The notes: generated by a model from the letters alone, not told the origin. Shown: positions 12,865-20,944, numbered from the stretch's first letter. The stretch is DNA of 20,960 nucleotides from Candidatus Woesearchaeota archaeon (GCA_007116645.1 SKIA01000065.1:1-20960); one strand, 5' to 3'. Program-made: numbers and translations.

Positions 12865-13873
12865 CAGTTTACTTGACGGAGAAGAAACCGCAGTAGAAGA
12901 ACTCGCACACCGCGTGCTCGTGGTCGACGCATACAACATGCTGTATCAGTTTTTAACAACAATTAGGACGCGAGACGGAACACCTCTGAAAAACAGTAAA
13001 GGAAGAACCACCAGTCACATGGTAGGATTATTTTCTCGAATTAGCAATTTCATGGGACACCAACACAAACTCGTGTTCGTATACGATGGAAAAACACCAG
13101 ATCTCAAAGCAGCAGAGATTGCAAGAAGAAAAAGCGTCAAGCAACAAGCAGCAAAGCACCTTGCTAAAGCAGAACAAGAAGAAGACATTGCAGGAATGAA
13201 AAAATATGCTGGAAGAACTGCAGTGCTCACAAAAGACATGGTCAAAGAATCACAACAACTCTTAGACGCTTTGGGAATACCCTGGCTAGTTGCACCATCA
13301 GAAGCAGAAGCACAAGCAGCACGCATGGTGCAAGACGGCAACGCAGACTTTGTGGTCAGCCAAGACATGGACTGCTTATTGTTTGGAGCGCCAAAAATGC
13401 TTCGAAACCTTTCCATCTCAGGAAAAAGAAAACGGCCAGGAACATCAAGTTACTACACCATCAATCCAGAAATAATTACTTTAGAAAAAGAACTTGAACG
13501 ACTAGAAATATCGCAAACACAACTCATCGCGCTTGGAATGCTTGTGGGAACAGACTTTAACCCCAAAGGCATCAAAGGCCTTGGACCAAAAAAAAGCCTG
13601 AAGCTTGTCAAAGAACACGGAGATGATCTTGAGAAAATATTTTCTGAAGCAAAGTGGGATGAACACCAAGAAGTATCTTGGGAAACTGTTTATGGAGTCA
13701 TCAACGACATGCCCACTACAGAAAAGTATGAAATTAAGTGGAAAAAAATTGACCGTGAAGCAGTTATGAACTTATTAGTTGACGAGTTTGAATTCTCAGC
13801 AGAGCGCGTAACAAGCGCGCTTGACAAGCTCACCATAGCAAAACAACAAAAAGGCCTCTCAGAGTTCTTCTAA
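12848..13873 (+). CDS. fen: Flap endonuclease 1 (FEN1)
   Basis: Removes 5' flaps in Okazaki-fragment maturation and base-excision repair. 341 residues, the usual archaeal length. The TTG start gives MGTAISSLL, keeping the conserved Gly2. Catalytic acids are visible: Asp27 in VVDAYNMLY, the Asp of FVYDGKTP, the Glu pair of PSEAEAQAA, the two Asp of SQDMDCLLFG and the Asp of GTDFNPKGIKGLGPKK (with the helix-hairpin-helix). The last eight residues, QKGLSEFF, are a perfect PCNA-interacting PIP box. It overlaps the winged-helix/nuclease-like gene by 17 nt. It ends 2 nt from convergent glmS. Confidence 0.98.
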   Translation: MGTAISSLLDGEETAVEELAHRVLVVDAYNMLYQFLTTIRTRDGTPLKNSKGRTTSHMVGLFSRISNFMGHQHKLVFVYDGKTPDLKAAEIARRKSVKQQAAKHLAKAEQEEDIAGMKKYAGRTAVLTKDMVKESQQLLDALGIPWLVAPSEAEAQAARMVQDGNADFVVSQDMDCLLFGAPKMLRNLSISGKRKRPGTSSYYTINPEIITLEKELERLEISQTQLIALGMLVGTDFNPKGIKGLGPKKSLKLVKEHGDDLEKIFSEAKWDEHQEVSWETVYGVINDMPTTEKYEIKWKKIDREAVMNLLVDEFEFSAERVTSALDKLTIAKQQKGLSEFF

Positions 13874-13875
13874 AC

Positions 13876-15660
13876 CTATTCGACAGTCACACTTTTAGCA
13901 AGGTTTCTTGGTTTATCAACATCAAGACCCTTAAGGTTTGCAACGTGATACGCAAATAACTGCAACGGAATAGCATTCACCACTACAGATAATTCCTCAG
14001 AAGCATACGGAACAACAATGATATGATCGGCCAGTTTAGAGACCTCGGCATCAACACTACTTACCAAAGCAACAATGCGTCCCCCACGAGAGCGGACTTC
14101 TTGCATGTTAGAAACGACTTTTTCATACGAAGAGTCCTTTGTCGCAATAAAAAACACCGGCATATGCTCATCAATAAGTGCGATAGGCCCGTGCTTCATC
14201 TCAGCAGCAGGATATCCCTCAGCATGAATATAAGAAATCTCCTTGAGCTTTAATGCACCTTCAAGTGCTAACGGAAAGTTCGTTCCCCGACCAAGATACA
14301 AAAAGTTTTTCTCAGAAACAAACTCCTCTGCAAGCTTTTTGATACTCTCAGAAAGTTCAAGAACAGAAGAGACCTTCTCAGGAAGAGAAAGTAACTCAGC
14401 AGCAAACCGAGCAATAGGCATGCCCTTATCCTCGCGCAACTTAAGCGCGAGCAAAGACAAGCATGCTACTTGAGAAGTAAACGCTTTTGTGCTCGCAACA
14501 CCAATCTCAGGACCTGCACGAAGAAAAATACCTGAGTCAACCTCTCGTGCGATTGTTGATCCAACAACATTCACCAAGCCGAGAGTCTTTGCACCAACAC
14601 GTTTAGCAAGACGCAATGCTGCAAGTGTATCCGCGGTTTCTCCAGATTGAGAAATAACTACAACTAAATCTTTGGGAGAAAGCACGGGTTCGCGATATCT
14701 AAATTCAGAAGCGTAATCAACTTCCACAGGAACACGCGCAAGACGTTCAATTAAGTACTTGCCAATAAGTCCTGAGTGCCAACTCGTACCGCAAGCAACA
14801 ATCACAATGCGCTCAACGCCAGAAACATCAACAGATAGTTGCACACCCTTATCTGTTAGCCGTCCACGAAGAGCTTCAGCAATGGTTCTTGGTTGCTCAA
14901 AAATTTCTTTAAGCATAAAGTGCGGATAGCCTCCCTTTTCGATGTGCTCAAGAGTCCACGAAATTCGTTCAACCTCAGGGTGAACCGACACACCACTACT
15001 AGCATCAACTACTTCGTATCCGGAGCGAGAAAGAAGAGCAATTTGACCCTCCTTAAGATACACTACTGAGCGTGTGTGAGGAAGAACTGCTGCGGCATCT
15101 GACGAGATAAACAACTCATCCTTGCCAACACCAATTATCATTGGTGAACCACGGCGAGCAACAACAATCGAGTCATACTCTTGAGAAAGTACTGCAAGAC
15201 CAACAGCGCCCTCAACTAAAGAAAGTGCCTGAGAAACAGCCGACACGACATCCCCTGCATAGACATGCTCAATTAAATGAGCAAGCACTTCAGAGTCAGT
15301 ATCAGAAACAAACTCAAACCCTTCTTGCTCAAGCATAAGACGTAGTGTGCCATGATTTTCAACAATTCCGTTATGCACAATTGCAAACGATTTGGAAAGG
15401 TGCGGATGGGCATTCTTTTTTACTGGAGCGCCGTGCGTTGCCCAGCGAGTATGAGCGATGCCAAGCGTGCCTTTTAGCTTGGAGACGGAGGGGAGTTGCT
15501 TTAAGTCACCAACACGTCCTTCTTGTTTTACAACTTGTAAATCAATGTCTTTTACACAGACGCCAGCGCTGTCATAACCACGATATTCAAGTCGCTCAAG
15601 ACCTTGAATCAGTAGCGGACATGCTTGCTGTGAGCCAATATAGCCAAAAATCCCGCACAT
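13876..15660 (-). CDS. glmS: Glutamine-fructose-6-phosphate aminotransferase (GlmS)
   Basis: Makes glucosamine-6-phosphate from fructose-6-phosphate and glutamine, the entry step to UDP-GlcNAc for glycans and protein glycosylation. 594 residues, full length. The N-terminal glutaminase has Cys2 as nucleophile (MCGIFGYIG), TRWATHG at 71-77 and HNGIVENH. Two SIS domains follow, with CGTSWHSG at 290-297, SQSGETADTL, ASTKAFTSQ and the active-site segment beginning GRGTNFPLALEGALKLKE. The end DKPRNLAKSVTVE is the classic GlmS C-terminus that gates ammonia transfer. Divergent from trm5; TATA at 15682-15690 predicts a leaderless start. No glmS ribozyme is possible with so short a leader. Confidence 0.98.
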   Translation of the reverse strand: MCGIFGYIGSQQACPLLIQGLERLEYRGYDSAGVCVKDIDLQVVKQEGRVGDLKQLPSVSKLKGTLGIAHTRWATHGAPVKKNAHPHLSKSFAIVHNGIVENHGTLRLMLEQEGFEFVSDTDSEVLAHLIEHVYAGDVVSAVSQALSLVEGAVGLAVLSQEYDSIVVARRGSPMIIGVGKDELFISSDAAAVLPHTRSVVYLKEGQIALLSRSGYEVVDASSGVSVHPEVERISWTLEHIEKGGYPHFMLKEIFEQPRTIAEALRGRLTDKGVQLSVDVSGVERIVIVACGTSWHSGLIGKYLIERLARVPVEVDYASEFRYREPVLSPKDLVVVISQSGETADTLAALRLAKRVGAKTLGLVNVVGSTIAREVDSGIFLRAGPEIGVASTKAFTSQVACLSLLALKLREDKGMPIARFAAELLSLPEKVSSVLELSESIKKLAEEFVSEKNFLYLGRGTNFPLALEGALKLKEISYIHAEGYPAAEMKHGPIALIDEHMPVFFIATKDSSYEKVVSNMQEVRSRGGRIVALVSSVDAEVSKLADHIIVVPYASEELSVVVNAIPLQLFAYHVANLKGLDVDKPRNLAKSVTVE

Positions 15661-15681
15661 GACATTTTGTGAATAAGCTAA

Positions 15682-15690
15682 GTTATATGT
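15682..15690 (-). promoter_or_regulatory. TATA box of glmS
   Basis: ACATATAAC on the minus strand, centred 26 nt before the glmS ATG. Confidence 0.6.
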
Positions 15691-15702
15691 TTTTGGGGAG
15701 AG

Positions 15703-15711
15703 TTATTAAAC
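15703..15711 (+). promoter_or_regulatory. TATA box of trm5
   Basis: TTATTAAAC centred 26 nt before the ATG at 15733; divergent from the glmS box only about 20 nt away. Confidence 0.6.
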
Positions 15712-15732
15712 TATACCAGCTCCACACCCTGT

Positions 15733-16740
15733 ATGGATTTAGCTGTACGTGCACCGCTTAAAGAAGCGCAAACCATTCGAGAAGCGCTTGACGCGCAACA
15801 AGCAATTGATTACACTCGCATCCCAAAAAAAGAAGGGGGACACCTATACATACCAGTAATTCGAGCAGTTGATGAATATGACGTCGTAGAAATTGCTCTC
15901 AAAGCAAGACCAGAACCCGCACCTAGTCTGCGAGAAGCTCTTGAAAAAGAACTATCAGAAGAAGAATTTGAAAACCTCAAGACCGCCTACGACCTCGTGG
16001 GAGATATCGCAATACTTGAAATTGATGAAGAGCTGCGACACAAAGAATCAGTGATTGCTCAGACATTACTTGAGACGCAACCTGCAGTGAACGTAGTGGT
16101 GCGAAAAGATGGAGCACATCAAGGAGAGCTACGACTTCAGGATTATAAGCACCTTGCAGGAGAAGAGCGCTTTGAAACAGCAGTCATAGAAAATGGTGTT
16201 CGACTCTCACTTGACATCAGAAAAACATACTATTCAGTACGTTCAGCCACTGAACGAAAGCGCGTTGCAGAGCTTGTGCACGAAGATGAACGCGTGCTCG
16301 CTATGTTCTCTGGCATTGCGCCCTTTCCCTTGGTGATTGCAAAACTTGCGCATCCAAAAGAAATAATCGGTGTAGAACTCAACAGAAAAGCACACGGCTT
16401 TGCTGAAAAAAACGTGTTACAAAACAAAGTGGCAAACGTACAAGTTATCCAAGGAGACGTGCGAGAAGTCGTTTCAACGCTGGGAACATTTGATCGGATC
16501 ACCATGCCACTACCACACACCGCACAAGACTTTCTTGACGTCGCAGTTCCTGCATGTAATCCTGGTGCGACAATTCATTTGTATCACTTTTCTTCCGAAG
16601 AAGAAGTTCAGGCATTTGCGAAAACACTTCCTGGCCGTATCGCTGAATTAGGACGACAAGCGAGCATTTTAGACATCGTAAAGTGTGGAAACCTTGGACC
16701 AGGAATTCACCGATGGAGCATTGACATCCAAGTAAAATGA
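15733..16740 (+). CDS. trm5: tRNA (guanine-37-N1)-methyltransferase Trm5
   Basis: Methylates G37 next to the anticodon using S-adenosylmethionine, preventing frameshifts. 335 residues, archaeal Trm5b size. Residues 1-75 match the D1 domain that checks the tRNA elbow; 85-165 the D2 domain (YDLVGDIAILEI is a hallmark). The Rossmann core carries the Arg170 in YYSVRSATERKRVA, the SAM loop MFSGIAPFPLVIAK, VELNRKA and MPLPHTAQDFL at 258-268, the position of the NPPY-like motif. The core loop is GIAPF where GVGPF is commoner. Its TGA overlaps the ATG of the next gene (ATGA). MetK in this window makes its methyl donor. Confidence 0.95.
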   Translation: MDLAVRAPLKEAQTIREALDAQQAIDYTRIPKKEGGHLYIPVIRAVDEYDVVEIALKARPEPAPSLREALEKELSEEEFENLKTAYDLVGDIAILEIDEELRHKESVIAQTLLETQPAVNVVVRKDGAHQGELRLQDYKHLAGEERFETAVIENGVRLSLDIRKTYYSVRSATERKRVAELVHEDERVLAMFSGIAPFPLVIAKLAHPKEIIGVELNRKAHGFAEKNVLQNKVANVQVIQGDVREVVSTLGTFDRITMPLPHTAQDFLDVAVPACNPGATIHLYHFSSEEEVQAFAKTLPGRIAELGRQASILDIVKCGNLGPGIHRWSIDIQVK

Positions 16741-17405
16741 CGTTCAAAATGATCTGCATGGACATGGACGGAGTCCTTTTGGATGATACCAGAAATACTT
16801 GGATGGAAGTGCATAAAGCATTTGGGACACTCGAAGAAGGCAAAAAACTCACTGAACAATACTTGTATTCAGACTACGATACGTTGGTTCAAGAGGTTGT
16901 TGGACGTCTTTGGAAGGGTAAAGATGCAACTCCGTACATTGAGATGTGCGAGCAAGTCCCACTAATGAACGGAATTGACGAACTGTTTTTGTTTATCAAA
17001 AAGCAGCAATTCATTTCAGCAATTATTAGCGGCGGCAGTATGCGTGCTGCACGAAGAATAGACGCTGCGTTTGGAGTCGACCACGTATTTGCAAACGAGC
17101 TTGTCATCAAAGACAACAAAGTAACTGGGGAATTCTTGTGGCCAGTGGGAGTTGGGTATGAAGAAAAAGCGCGCATTGTGAAACACTTAGCACAAGACCA
17201 TGATGTGGCACTTGACGAAATAATTTATGTTGGTGACTCAACCAATGATGTAGAAGCGTTCAAGATAGTAGGGCTTGCTATCGCATTTAACACCGATGAC
17301 GAAACTGTACGTCAAGCAGCAGATATAATTGTTGAATCAAATGACTTGCGAGACGTCTTTGCTGTTATCAGAAAGTATTTACAAGCGAAAGACGCCAAAT
17401 CATAA
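16737..17405 (+). CDS. HAD-family phosphatase, phosphoserine-phosphatase-like
   Basis: 222 residues with all four HAD motifs: Asp9 and Asp11 in DMDGVLLD (nucleophile and acid/base), Ser in SAIISGGS, Lys in YEEKARIVKHL, and the Mg-binding GDSTNDVEAF. The helical cap between about 20 and 90 places it in the group containing phosphoserine phosphatase, and serine or phosphosugar release are candidate reactions; the substrate cannot be read. Its ATG overlaps the stop of trm5, so the two are co-translated, though no functional link is known. A T-run at 17441-17447 may end the transcript. Confidence 0.88.
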   Translation: MTFKMICMDMDGVLLDDTRNTWMEVHKAFGTLEEGKKLTEQYLYSDYDTLVQEVVGRLWKGKDATPYIEMCEQVPLMNGIDELFLFIKKQQFISAIISGGSMRAARRIDAAFGVDHVFANELVIKDNKVTGEFLWPVGVGYEEKARIVKHLAQDHDVALDEIIYVGDSTNDVEAFKIVGLAIAFNTDDETVRQAADIIVESNDLRDVFAVIRKYLQAKDAKS

Positions 17406-17432
17406 GTACAAGAAACACGGCAGAGCGCTAGA

Positions 17433-17621
17433 TTAAATGCTTTTTTTGTAATGAAATGCGTATTCATCAAATCCAAAGTTTTTGCAGAATTTGTGTGCTG
17501 GAACTCTTTCTTTTCCAAAAGCTAAAAATACGTATTGGCAATCTCTTTCTTTTGCAAAATCAAATACCCTGTCCATTATTTTTTTGCCAATCTTCATTCT
17601 CCGATAGTCTTCTATGCGCAC
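17433..17621 (-). pseudogene. GNAT acetyltransferase remnant
   Basis: 62 codons (GTG at 17619-17621 to TAA) encode only the C-terminal part of a GNAT fold: YRRMKIGKKIMDRVFDFAKE (the acetyl-CoA loop and helix), CQYVFLAFGKERVPAHKF, and NFGFDEYAFHYKKS. The usual strand and Val-rich motif before the CoA loop are missing; between IED and YRR several residues seem deleted. In-frame sequence extends upstream only to a TAA 24 nt before the GTG. Most likely a decayed gene; a TATA-like run at 17642-17653 is correctly spaced, so it may still be transcribed. Confidence 0.6.
17441..17447 (+). terminator. T-run ending the trm5-phosphatase transcript
   Basis: Seven consecutive T on the plus strand, about 35 nt after the phosphatase stop. 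Confidence 0.45.
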
Positions 17622-17674
17622 TTGCTTGCGAAAACTAAGAACGGATTAAAAAACAACAATGAATGATATGATTT

Positions 17675-17749
17675 ATGGACCTTAACTATACTCTCACAAC
17701 AGCCAATCGACTCACCGTCGATAAAGTTCTCTTGCGTGCGGCCAAGTAA
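17675..17749 (+). CDS. Candidate 24-residue peptide
   Basis: ATG to TAA encodes MDLNYTLTTANRLTVDKVLL followed by RAAK. A TATA-like GATTAAAAAAC at 17644-17654 is centred 26 nt before the ATG, the same layout as the leaderless genes of this window. It overlaps the 3' end of the minus-strand gene at 17712-17918. It may equally be chance; the only support is the promoter spacing and a start in a gap with no other gene. Confidence 0.25.
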   Translation: MDLNYTLTTANRLTVDKVLLRAAK

Positions 17750-17918
17750 GGTCTGGACGATGGTTGTATGCTTGCTCTACAATAACCTCACGCACCGCCG
17801 TAACACCTTCACGAACAGTGTCGCTCTGGGTGGAAAAATATACCCCTGCAACGACGAGTGCTCCAATAGCAAGTGGTTTAGCAAAACGATTTACCTTGGT
17901 TTCTAGCTTTACATCCAT
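17712..17918 (-). CDS. Small single-pass membrane protein
   Basis: 68 residues from the ATG at 17916-17918. A basic start (MDVKLETKVNRFAKP) precedes one hydrophobic segment, LAIGALVVAGVYFST, and then a soluble part of about 40 residues ending in REVIVEQAYNHRPDLTWP and a basic tail. It is not a recognised family. The ATG at 17918 is supported by TATA at 17941-17950; the longer reading from 17939 begins above the predicted transcript start. It follows PAN on the same strand but has its own promoter, which overlaps the PAN 3' end. Confidence 0.65.
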   Translation of the reverse strand: MDVKLETKVNRFAKPLAIGALVVAGVYFSTQSDTVREGVTAVREVIVEQAYNHRPDLTWPHARELYRR

Positions 17919-17940
17919 GTATAATACTGGAGAAAGCAAT

Positions 17941-17950
17941 ACTTAAATGT
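17941..17950 (-). promoter_or_regulatory. TATA box of the small membrane protein gene
   Basis: ACATTTAAGT on the minus strand, centred 27 nt before the ATG at 17918. Confidence 0.55.
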
Positions 17951-17953
17951 TGC

Positions 17954-19120
17954 TTATCCAAACATGCGCAAGTAATCCGCACCTTCTTCTTTTTCTTGGC
18001 GCAAGACTTTAGTGATTGCTTCTTCAAAGTCTTTTTGCTCAATCTTGGTGCGGTCTTCACGAATAGCAAGGTATCCAGCTTCAGTACACACAGCACGAAT
18101 TTCTGCTCCGGTGAAGTTTTCTTCTTGAATACGAGCAATAACAGCGTCCTTGTTGATTTTTGGTGAGAGCTTCATGCTCTTGGTGTGAATAGTAAATATG
18201 CCTCTGATACCATCTTCATCTGGGAGAGGAATGTGAATAAGTCTGTCAAAGCGTCCTGGACGAACGATTGCTGGGTCAAGAATATCTTTTCTGTTTGTTG
18301 CCGCGATGAGTTTGACGTCGCCGAGTGGTTTAAAGCCGTCGAGTTCTGCAAGAAGCTGCATAAAGGTTCGTTGTACTTCTCGTTCACCAGAAGTTCCAAT
18401 CTCGATACGCTTTGAGGCAAGAGCATCTATTTCATCGATAAAGATAATGCTTGGTGCGCGCTCTCGTGCGAGCTGGAAAATCTCTTTGATCATTTTTGCT
18501 CCTTCACCAATAAATTTCTGCACGAGTTCTGAGCCAGTGATTTCGATAAAGCAAGCGTCTGATGAGTTTGCTACTGCTTTTGCAAGCAAGGTCTTTCCTG
18601 TTCCTGGCTCACCATAGAGTAAGACTCCTTTTGGCGGTTGAATACCAAGCTCTCGGAACAACTCTGGCTTTTTGAGTGGTAGTTCAACAACTTCTTTGAT
18701 CTCGTTGATTTGCTCAGCAAGACCTCCGATGTCATCGAACGTAATTGATGGTTTTGAAATAATTGAGAATTGTTCTACATTGAATTTTTTGTCAGCAGCA
18801 ATTTTCTTAACGATGGACAGATTTTTTTGCTCACACAAGACCGTGTCTCCTGTTTGAAGGCCAGAAACGTCTTTTCCAACTGTGGTGTAGAATTTGTTAC
18901 CGTTGGGTATCTTGATGACCCATCCTTCTTCTATTTGTTCTGAGAGCTCACACACCATAAGCGGAGGCGTGCGGTAGCGATCAAGTTCTGCACGTAATTG
19001 AGCAACGCTTTGCCGAAGAAGCTGATTTTCTTCTTCTAGCTCTGCAGTGTTAACGGTGTAGTCATATACAATGCTGTCAGAAGTGTTATCAGCTTTACCA
19101 TTCTCAGGGTTTGTACTCAT
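17954..19120 (-). CDS. pan: Proteasome-activating nucleotidase PAN
   Basis: Hexameric AAA ATPase that unfolds proteins and feeds the 20S proteasome. 388 residues from the ATG at 19118-19120. Residues 22-50 are the N-terminal coiled coil, 52-110 the OB domain, 120-380 the AAA module: Walker A GEPGTGKT (170-177), pore loop KFIGEGAK, Walker B IIFIDE (225-230), sensor ATNRKD and the arginine fingers in RPGRFDR. The C-terminus is Met-Phe-Gly, where PAN normally ends in a hydrophobic-Tyr-X motif that opens the proteasome gate. The in-frame ATG at 19168 lies above the TATA box and is rejected. No proteasome subunit gene is nearby. Confidence 0.96.
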   Translation of the reverse strand: MSTNPENGKADNTSDSIVYDYTVNTAELEEENQLLRQSVAQLRAELDRYRTPPLMVCELSEQIEEGWVIKIPNGNKFYTTVGKDVSGLQTGDTVLCEQKNLSIVKKIAADKKFNVEQFSIISKPSITFDDIGGLAEQINEIKEVVELPLKKPELFRELGIQPPKGVLLYGEPGTGKTLLAKAVANSSDACFIEITGSELVQKFIGEGAKMIKEIFQLARERAPSIIFIDEIDALASKRIEIGTSGEREVQRTFMQLLAELDGFKPLGDVKLIAATNRKDILDPAIVRPGRFDRLIHIPLPDEDGIRGIFTIHTKSMKLSPKINKDAVIARIQEENFTGAEIRAVCTEAGYLAIREDRTKIEQKDFEEAITKVLRQEKEEGADYLRMFG

Positions 19121-19140
19121 TAACTCTATGAATGAGGCAT

Positions 19141-19151
19141 AATTTATAAGC
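19141..19151 (-). promoter_or_regulatory. TATA box of pan
   Basis: GCTTATAAATT on the minus strand, centred 26 nt before the ATG at 19120; it decides the start. Confidence 0.65.
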
Positions 19152-19212
19152 ATGCTGCTCAACAACATTCGTTAAATAATAATAAAACGAAACTCCTCTC
19201 TGAAATAAAAAA

Positions 19213-20235
19213 TTATTCTGGATACGCGCTACGCATCAAATCAGCAGAAAGTCGTTTTTGCACGACCGCTAAGAGCACAGTAAGTTCTTGAGCCAGGCCT
19301 TGCTTGACGTCAGCAGGGTGCAATGCGCCAGAAACGAATTGTTCCTCAAGAGCAGCGTACGAGGAAAATGAAACATTTCCACCAAATTTTTCTGGGCGCT
19401 CAATGATAAACTCCTCACCGGCATCCACTTTAAGCGGAAACACGACATGCTCTAAAAATGCGAGAACGCCGTTGCCTTCGACCTCACCGGCAGGGCAGTG
19501 CGCTTTGTTTACTTTTTTGGAAACAGTCTTTTCATCGTCAAGCAACTCAATCTTTGACGAAGCATCACTGCTCGACATTTTCGCACCCGTCAACCCAGGA
19601 AGCAGAGGAGTAAAAACGCACACGTACTTTTCACGGTTTAAGCGCGGAGCAAGGTCTCGACCAAGCATGTAAATACCGCGTTGATCAATACCGCCAAGAG
19701 CAATATCTGCTTTAAGTGCGTACACATCCTCGATTTGTAAGAGTGGATAGACAAAACCACCAAGTTTAGGATCTTCTTTGAACCGAACAACTTCAGAAGC
19801 AGCACGTTTTGCTCTGTTGAGTGTCACGTCCCCAACCATCTGAAGAACGTTTTCCATGTACGATCGCTCAAACTCAAAGTCTGAACCGCGAACAAAGTTT
19901 ACGCGCTCTAAGGGAGCGCCAAACGCTTCTAAGATACCCATAGTGGATTGTTTATAGACTTCAAAGCGCGCATCCAAGAGCTCCCAAGGACTCTTATTGT
20001 CATCAAGGTATGCGTGCAAGTCAGCAATGAGAAACGTGAACTCACAGCCTGCTTTGAGAAAATCAACAATTTTACGAATAGGAATCATGTGCCCAACGTG
20101 CATAGCTCCCGTTGGCGCAAAGCCGATATAGGCATGCGGATGGTCTTTTCTGGCAAACACTGCCTCAAGTTCATCAACGCTAACTACTTCTTGGGTGTTG
20201 CGCGCAATAAGCGCAACTTTTTCTTGAACATCCAT
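19213..20235 (-). CDS. tyrS: Tyrosyl-tRNA synthetase, archaeal type
   Basis: Charges tRNA-Tyr. 340 residues from the ATG at 20233-20235, close in length and order to the Methanocaldococcus enzyme. Class I signatures are HVGH at 46-49 and KMSSS at 219-223. The tyrosine-pocket region AYIGFAPTG, LIADLHAYL, YPLLQIEDVYALKADIALGG and GIDQRGIYMLGRD are conserved, as is NKAHCPAGEVEGNG further on. It lacks the bacterial S4 domain, as expected. The longer reading to 20301 adds 22 residues that run across two TATA boxes and is not supported. Confidence 0.97.
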   Translation of the reverse strand: MDVQEKVALIARNTQEVVSVDELEAVFARKDHPHAYIGFAPTGAMHVGHMIPIRKIVDFLKAGCEFTFLIADLHAYLDDNKSPWELLDARFEVYKQSTMGILEAFGAPLERVNFVRGSDFEFERSYMENVLQMVGDVTLNRAKRAASEVVRFKEDPKLGGFVYPLLQIEDVYALKADIALGGIDQRGIYMLGRDLAPRLNREKYVCVFTPLLPGLTGAKMSSSDASSKIELLDDEKTVSKKVNKAHCPAGEVEGNGVLAFLEHVVFPLKVDAGEEFIIERPEKFGGNVSFSSYAALEEQFVSGALHPADVKQGLAQELTVLLAVVQKRLSADLMRSAYPE

Positions 20236-20253
20236 ACAACAAGAGAGATGTAA

Positions 20254-20264
20254 TTCTTTAAGAA
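20254..20264 (-). promoter_or_regulatory. TATA box of tyrS
   Basis: TTCTTAAAGAA on the minus strand, centred 24 nt before the ATG at 20235. Confidence 0.55.
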
Positions 20265-20284
20265 AGCACCGCAAGAGAGCATAA

Positions 20285-20295
20285 CCTTTAAATAC
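20285..20295 (+). promoter_or_regulatory. TATA box of the second PRC-barrel gene
   Basis: CCTTTAAATAC centred about 30 nt before the ATG at 20320, divergent from the tyrS promoter. The same palindromic TTTAAA could serve the other strand. Confidence 0.55.
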
Positions 20296-20319
20296 TCCCA
20301 CGCGCCTGTTACTTACAGT

Positions 20320-20601
20320 ATGCCAGCAGATATGAATAGCGGAAAAGACGAGAAGCGATTCTCAAAACAGTTGCTTGGAAAGACAGTAGTTTCAAAGACA
20401 GGAAAACGCTTTGGAGAAGTCGGCGACATTGTGTTCGAGACGCGCTCAGGAGAACTTATTCACCTCGTCTTATCAAACGCTACTGCATACACTGAAAAGC
20501 TAGACCTTGAGCGATCACGCGAAGGAGACTTGCTCATCCCATTCTCAGCAGTCATTGCTATGGGCGACTTCATGGTCATCGCTGAAGAAGACATTATTTA
20601 G
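20320..20601 (+). CDS. PRC-barrel protein, CdpB-like
   Basis: 93 residues. After a charged start, the PRC-barrel core reads LLGKTVVSKTGKRFGEVGDI, then TRSGELIHLVLSN and GDLLIPFSAVIAMGDFMVIA. Single-domain PRC-barrel proteins of this layout include the haloarchaeal CdpB1/CdpB2, which link the SepF/FtsZ division machinery to the cell envelope; a division role is possible but inferred. Eight nt downstream begins a membrane-anchored Cys-rich protein gene, probably co-transcribed, which hints at an envelope-linked role. Differs clearly from the PRC-barrel protein at 3688-3960. Confidence 0.85.
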   Translation: MPADMNSGKDEKRFSKQLLGKTVVSKTGKRFGEVGDIVFETRSGELIHLVLSNATAYTEKLDLERSREGDLLIPFSAVIAMGDFMVIAEEDII

Positions 20602-20609
20602 CACTTTCA

Positions 20610-20942
20610 ATGTCCAAGAAATACAGTACAACACTCATAGTCACCACTATAGCTCTTTCTATCATAATCGGAATAGGATTGTTATTTCTTATATTTACAT
20701 CACAACCAGTAAGCTGTGAAGACCTGGGCCTTCCTACAACATGCACACAGAACAGCGATTGCGGCCCGACAGGATTCTTTGGACAGCCATACTGCAGCGA
20801 TGGCAACGTCTGGCAAGGATTTTACCAGAGCACGTGCACAGGCATTCAAGGAACGTGCGATTCCTTTTGTGAATCAAATCAAGGCAATCGAGAAGTCATG
20901 AAATGCAACAATGGATGCGCTCAAGGGCGCTGTCTTGACTGA
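20610..20942 (+). CDS. Membrane-anchored Cys-rich exported protein
   Basis: 110 residues. Residues 10-30 are a hydrophobic segment (signal anchor), followed by an exported domain with ten cysteines: CEDLG, TTC, SDCG, PYCSDGNVW, STC, GTCDSFC, KCNNGC and GRC. The spacing resembles small disulphide-rich repeat modules often seen in surface proteins of DPANN archaea, here as a single module; I base this on general recollection, not a database match. It likely needs disulphide formation outside the cell. Transcribed with the PRC-barrel gene, 8 nt apart. Ends in TGA at 20940-20942, followed by a T-run. Confidence 0.78.
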   Translation: MSKKYSTTLIVTTIALSIIIGIGLLFLIFTSQPVSCEDLGLPTTCTQNSDCGPTGFFGQPYCSDGNVWQGFYQSTCTGIQGTCDSFCESNQGNREVMKCNNGCAQGRCLD

Positions 20943-20944
20943 AC

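Noticed and set aside
19121..19168. Longer PAN start at the ATG at 19168
   Set aside because: It lies upstream of the TATA box at 19141-19151, so the transcript would not contain it.
20236..20301. Longer TyrRS start at 20301
   Set aside because: The extra residues run across the TATA box at 20254-20264 and have no family counterpart.
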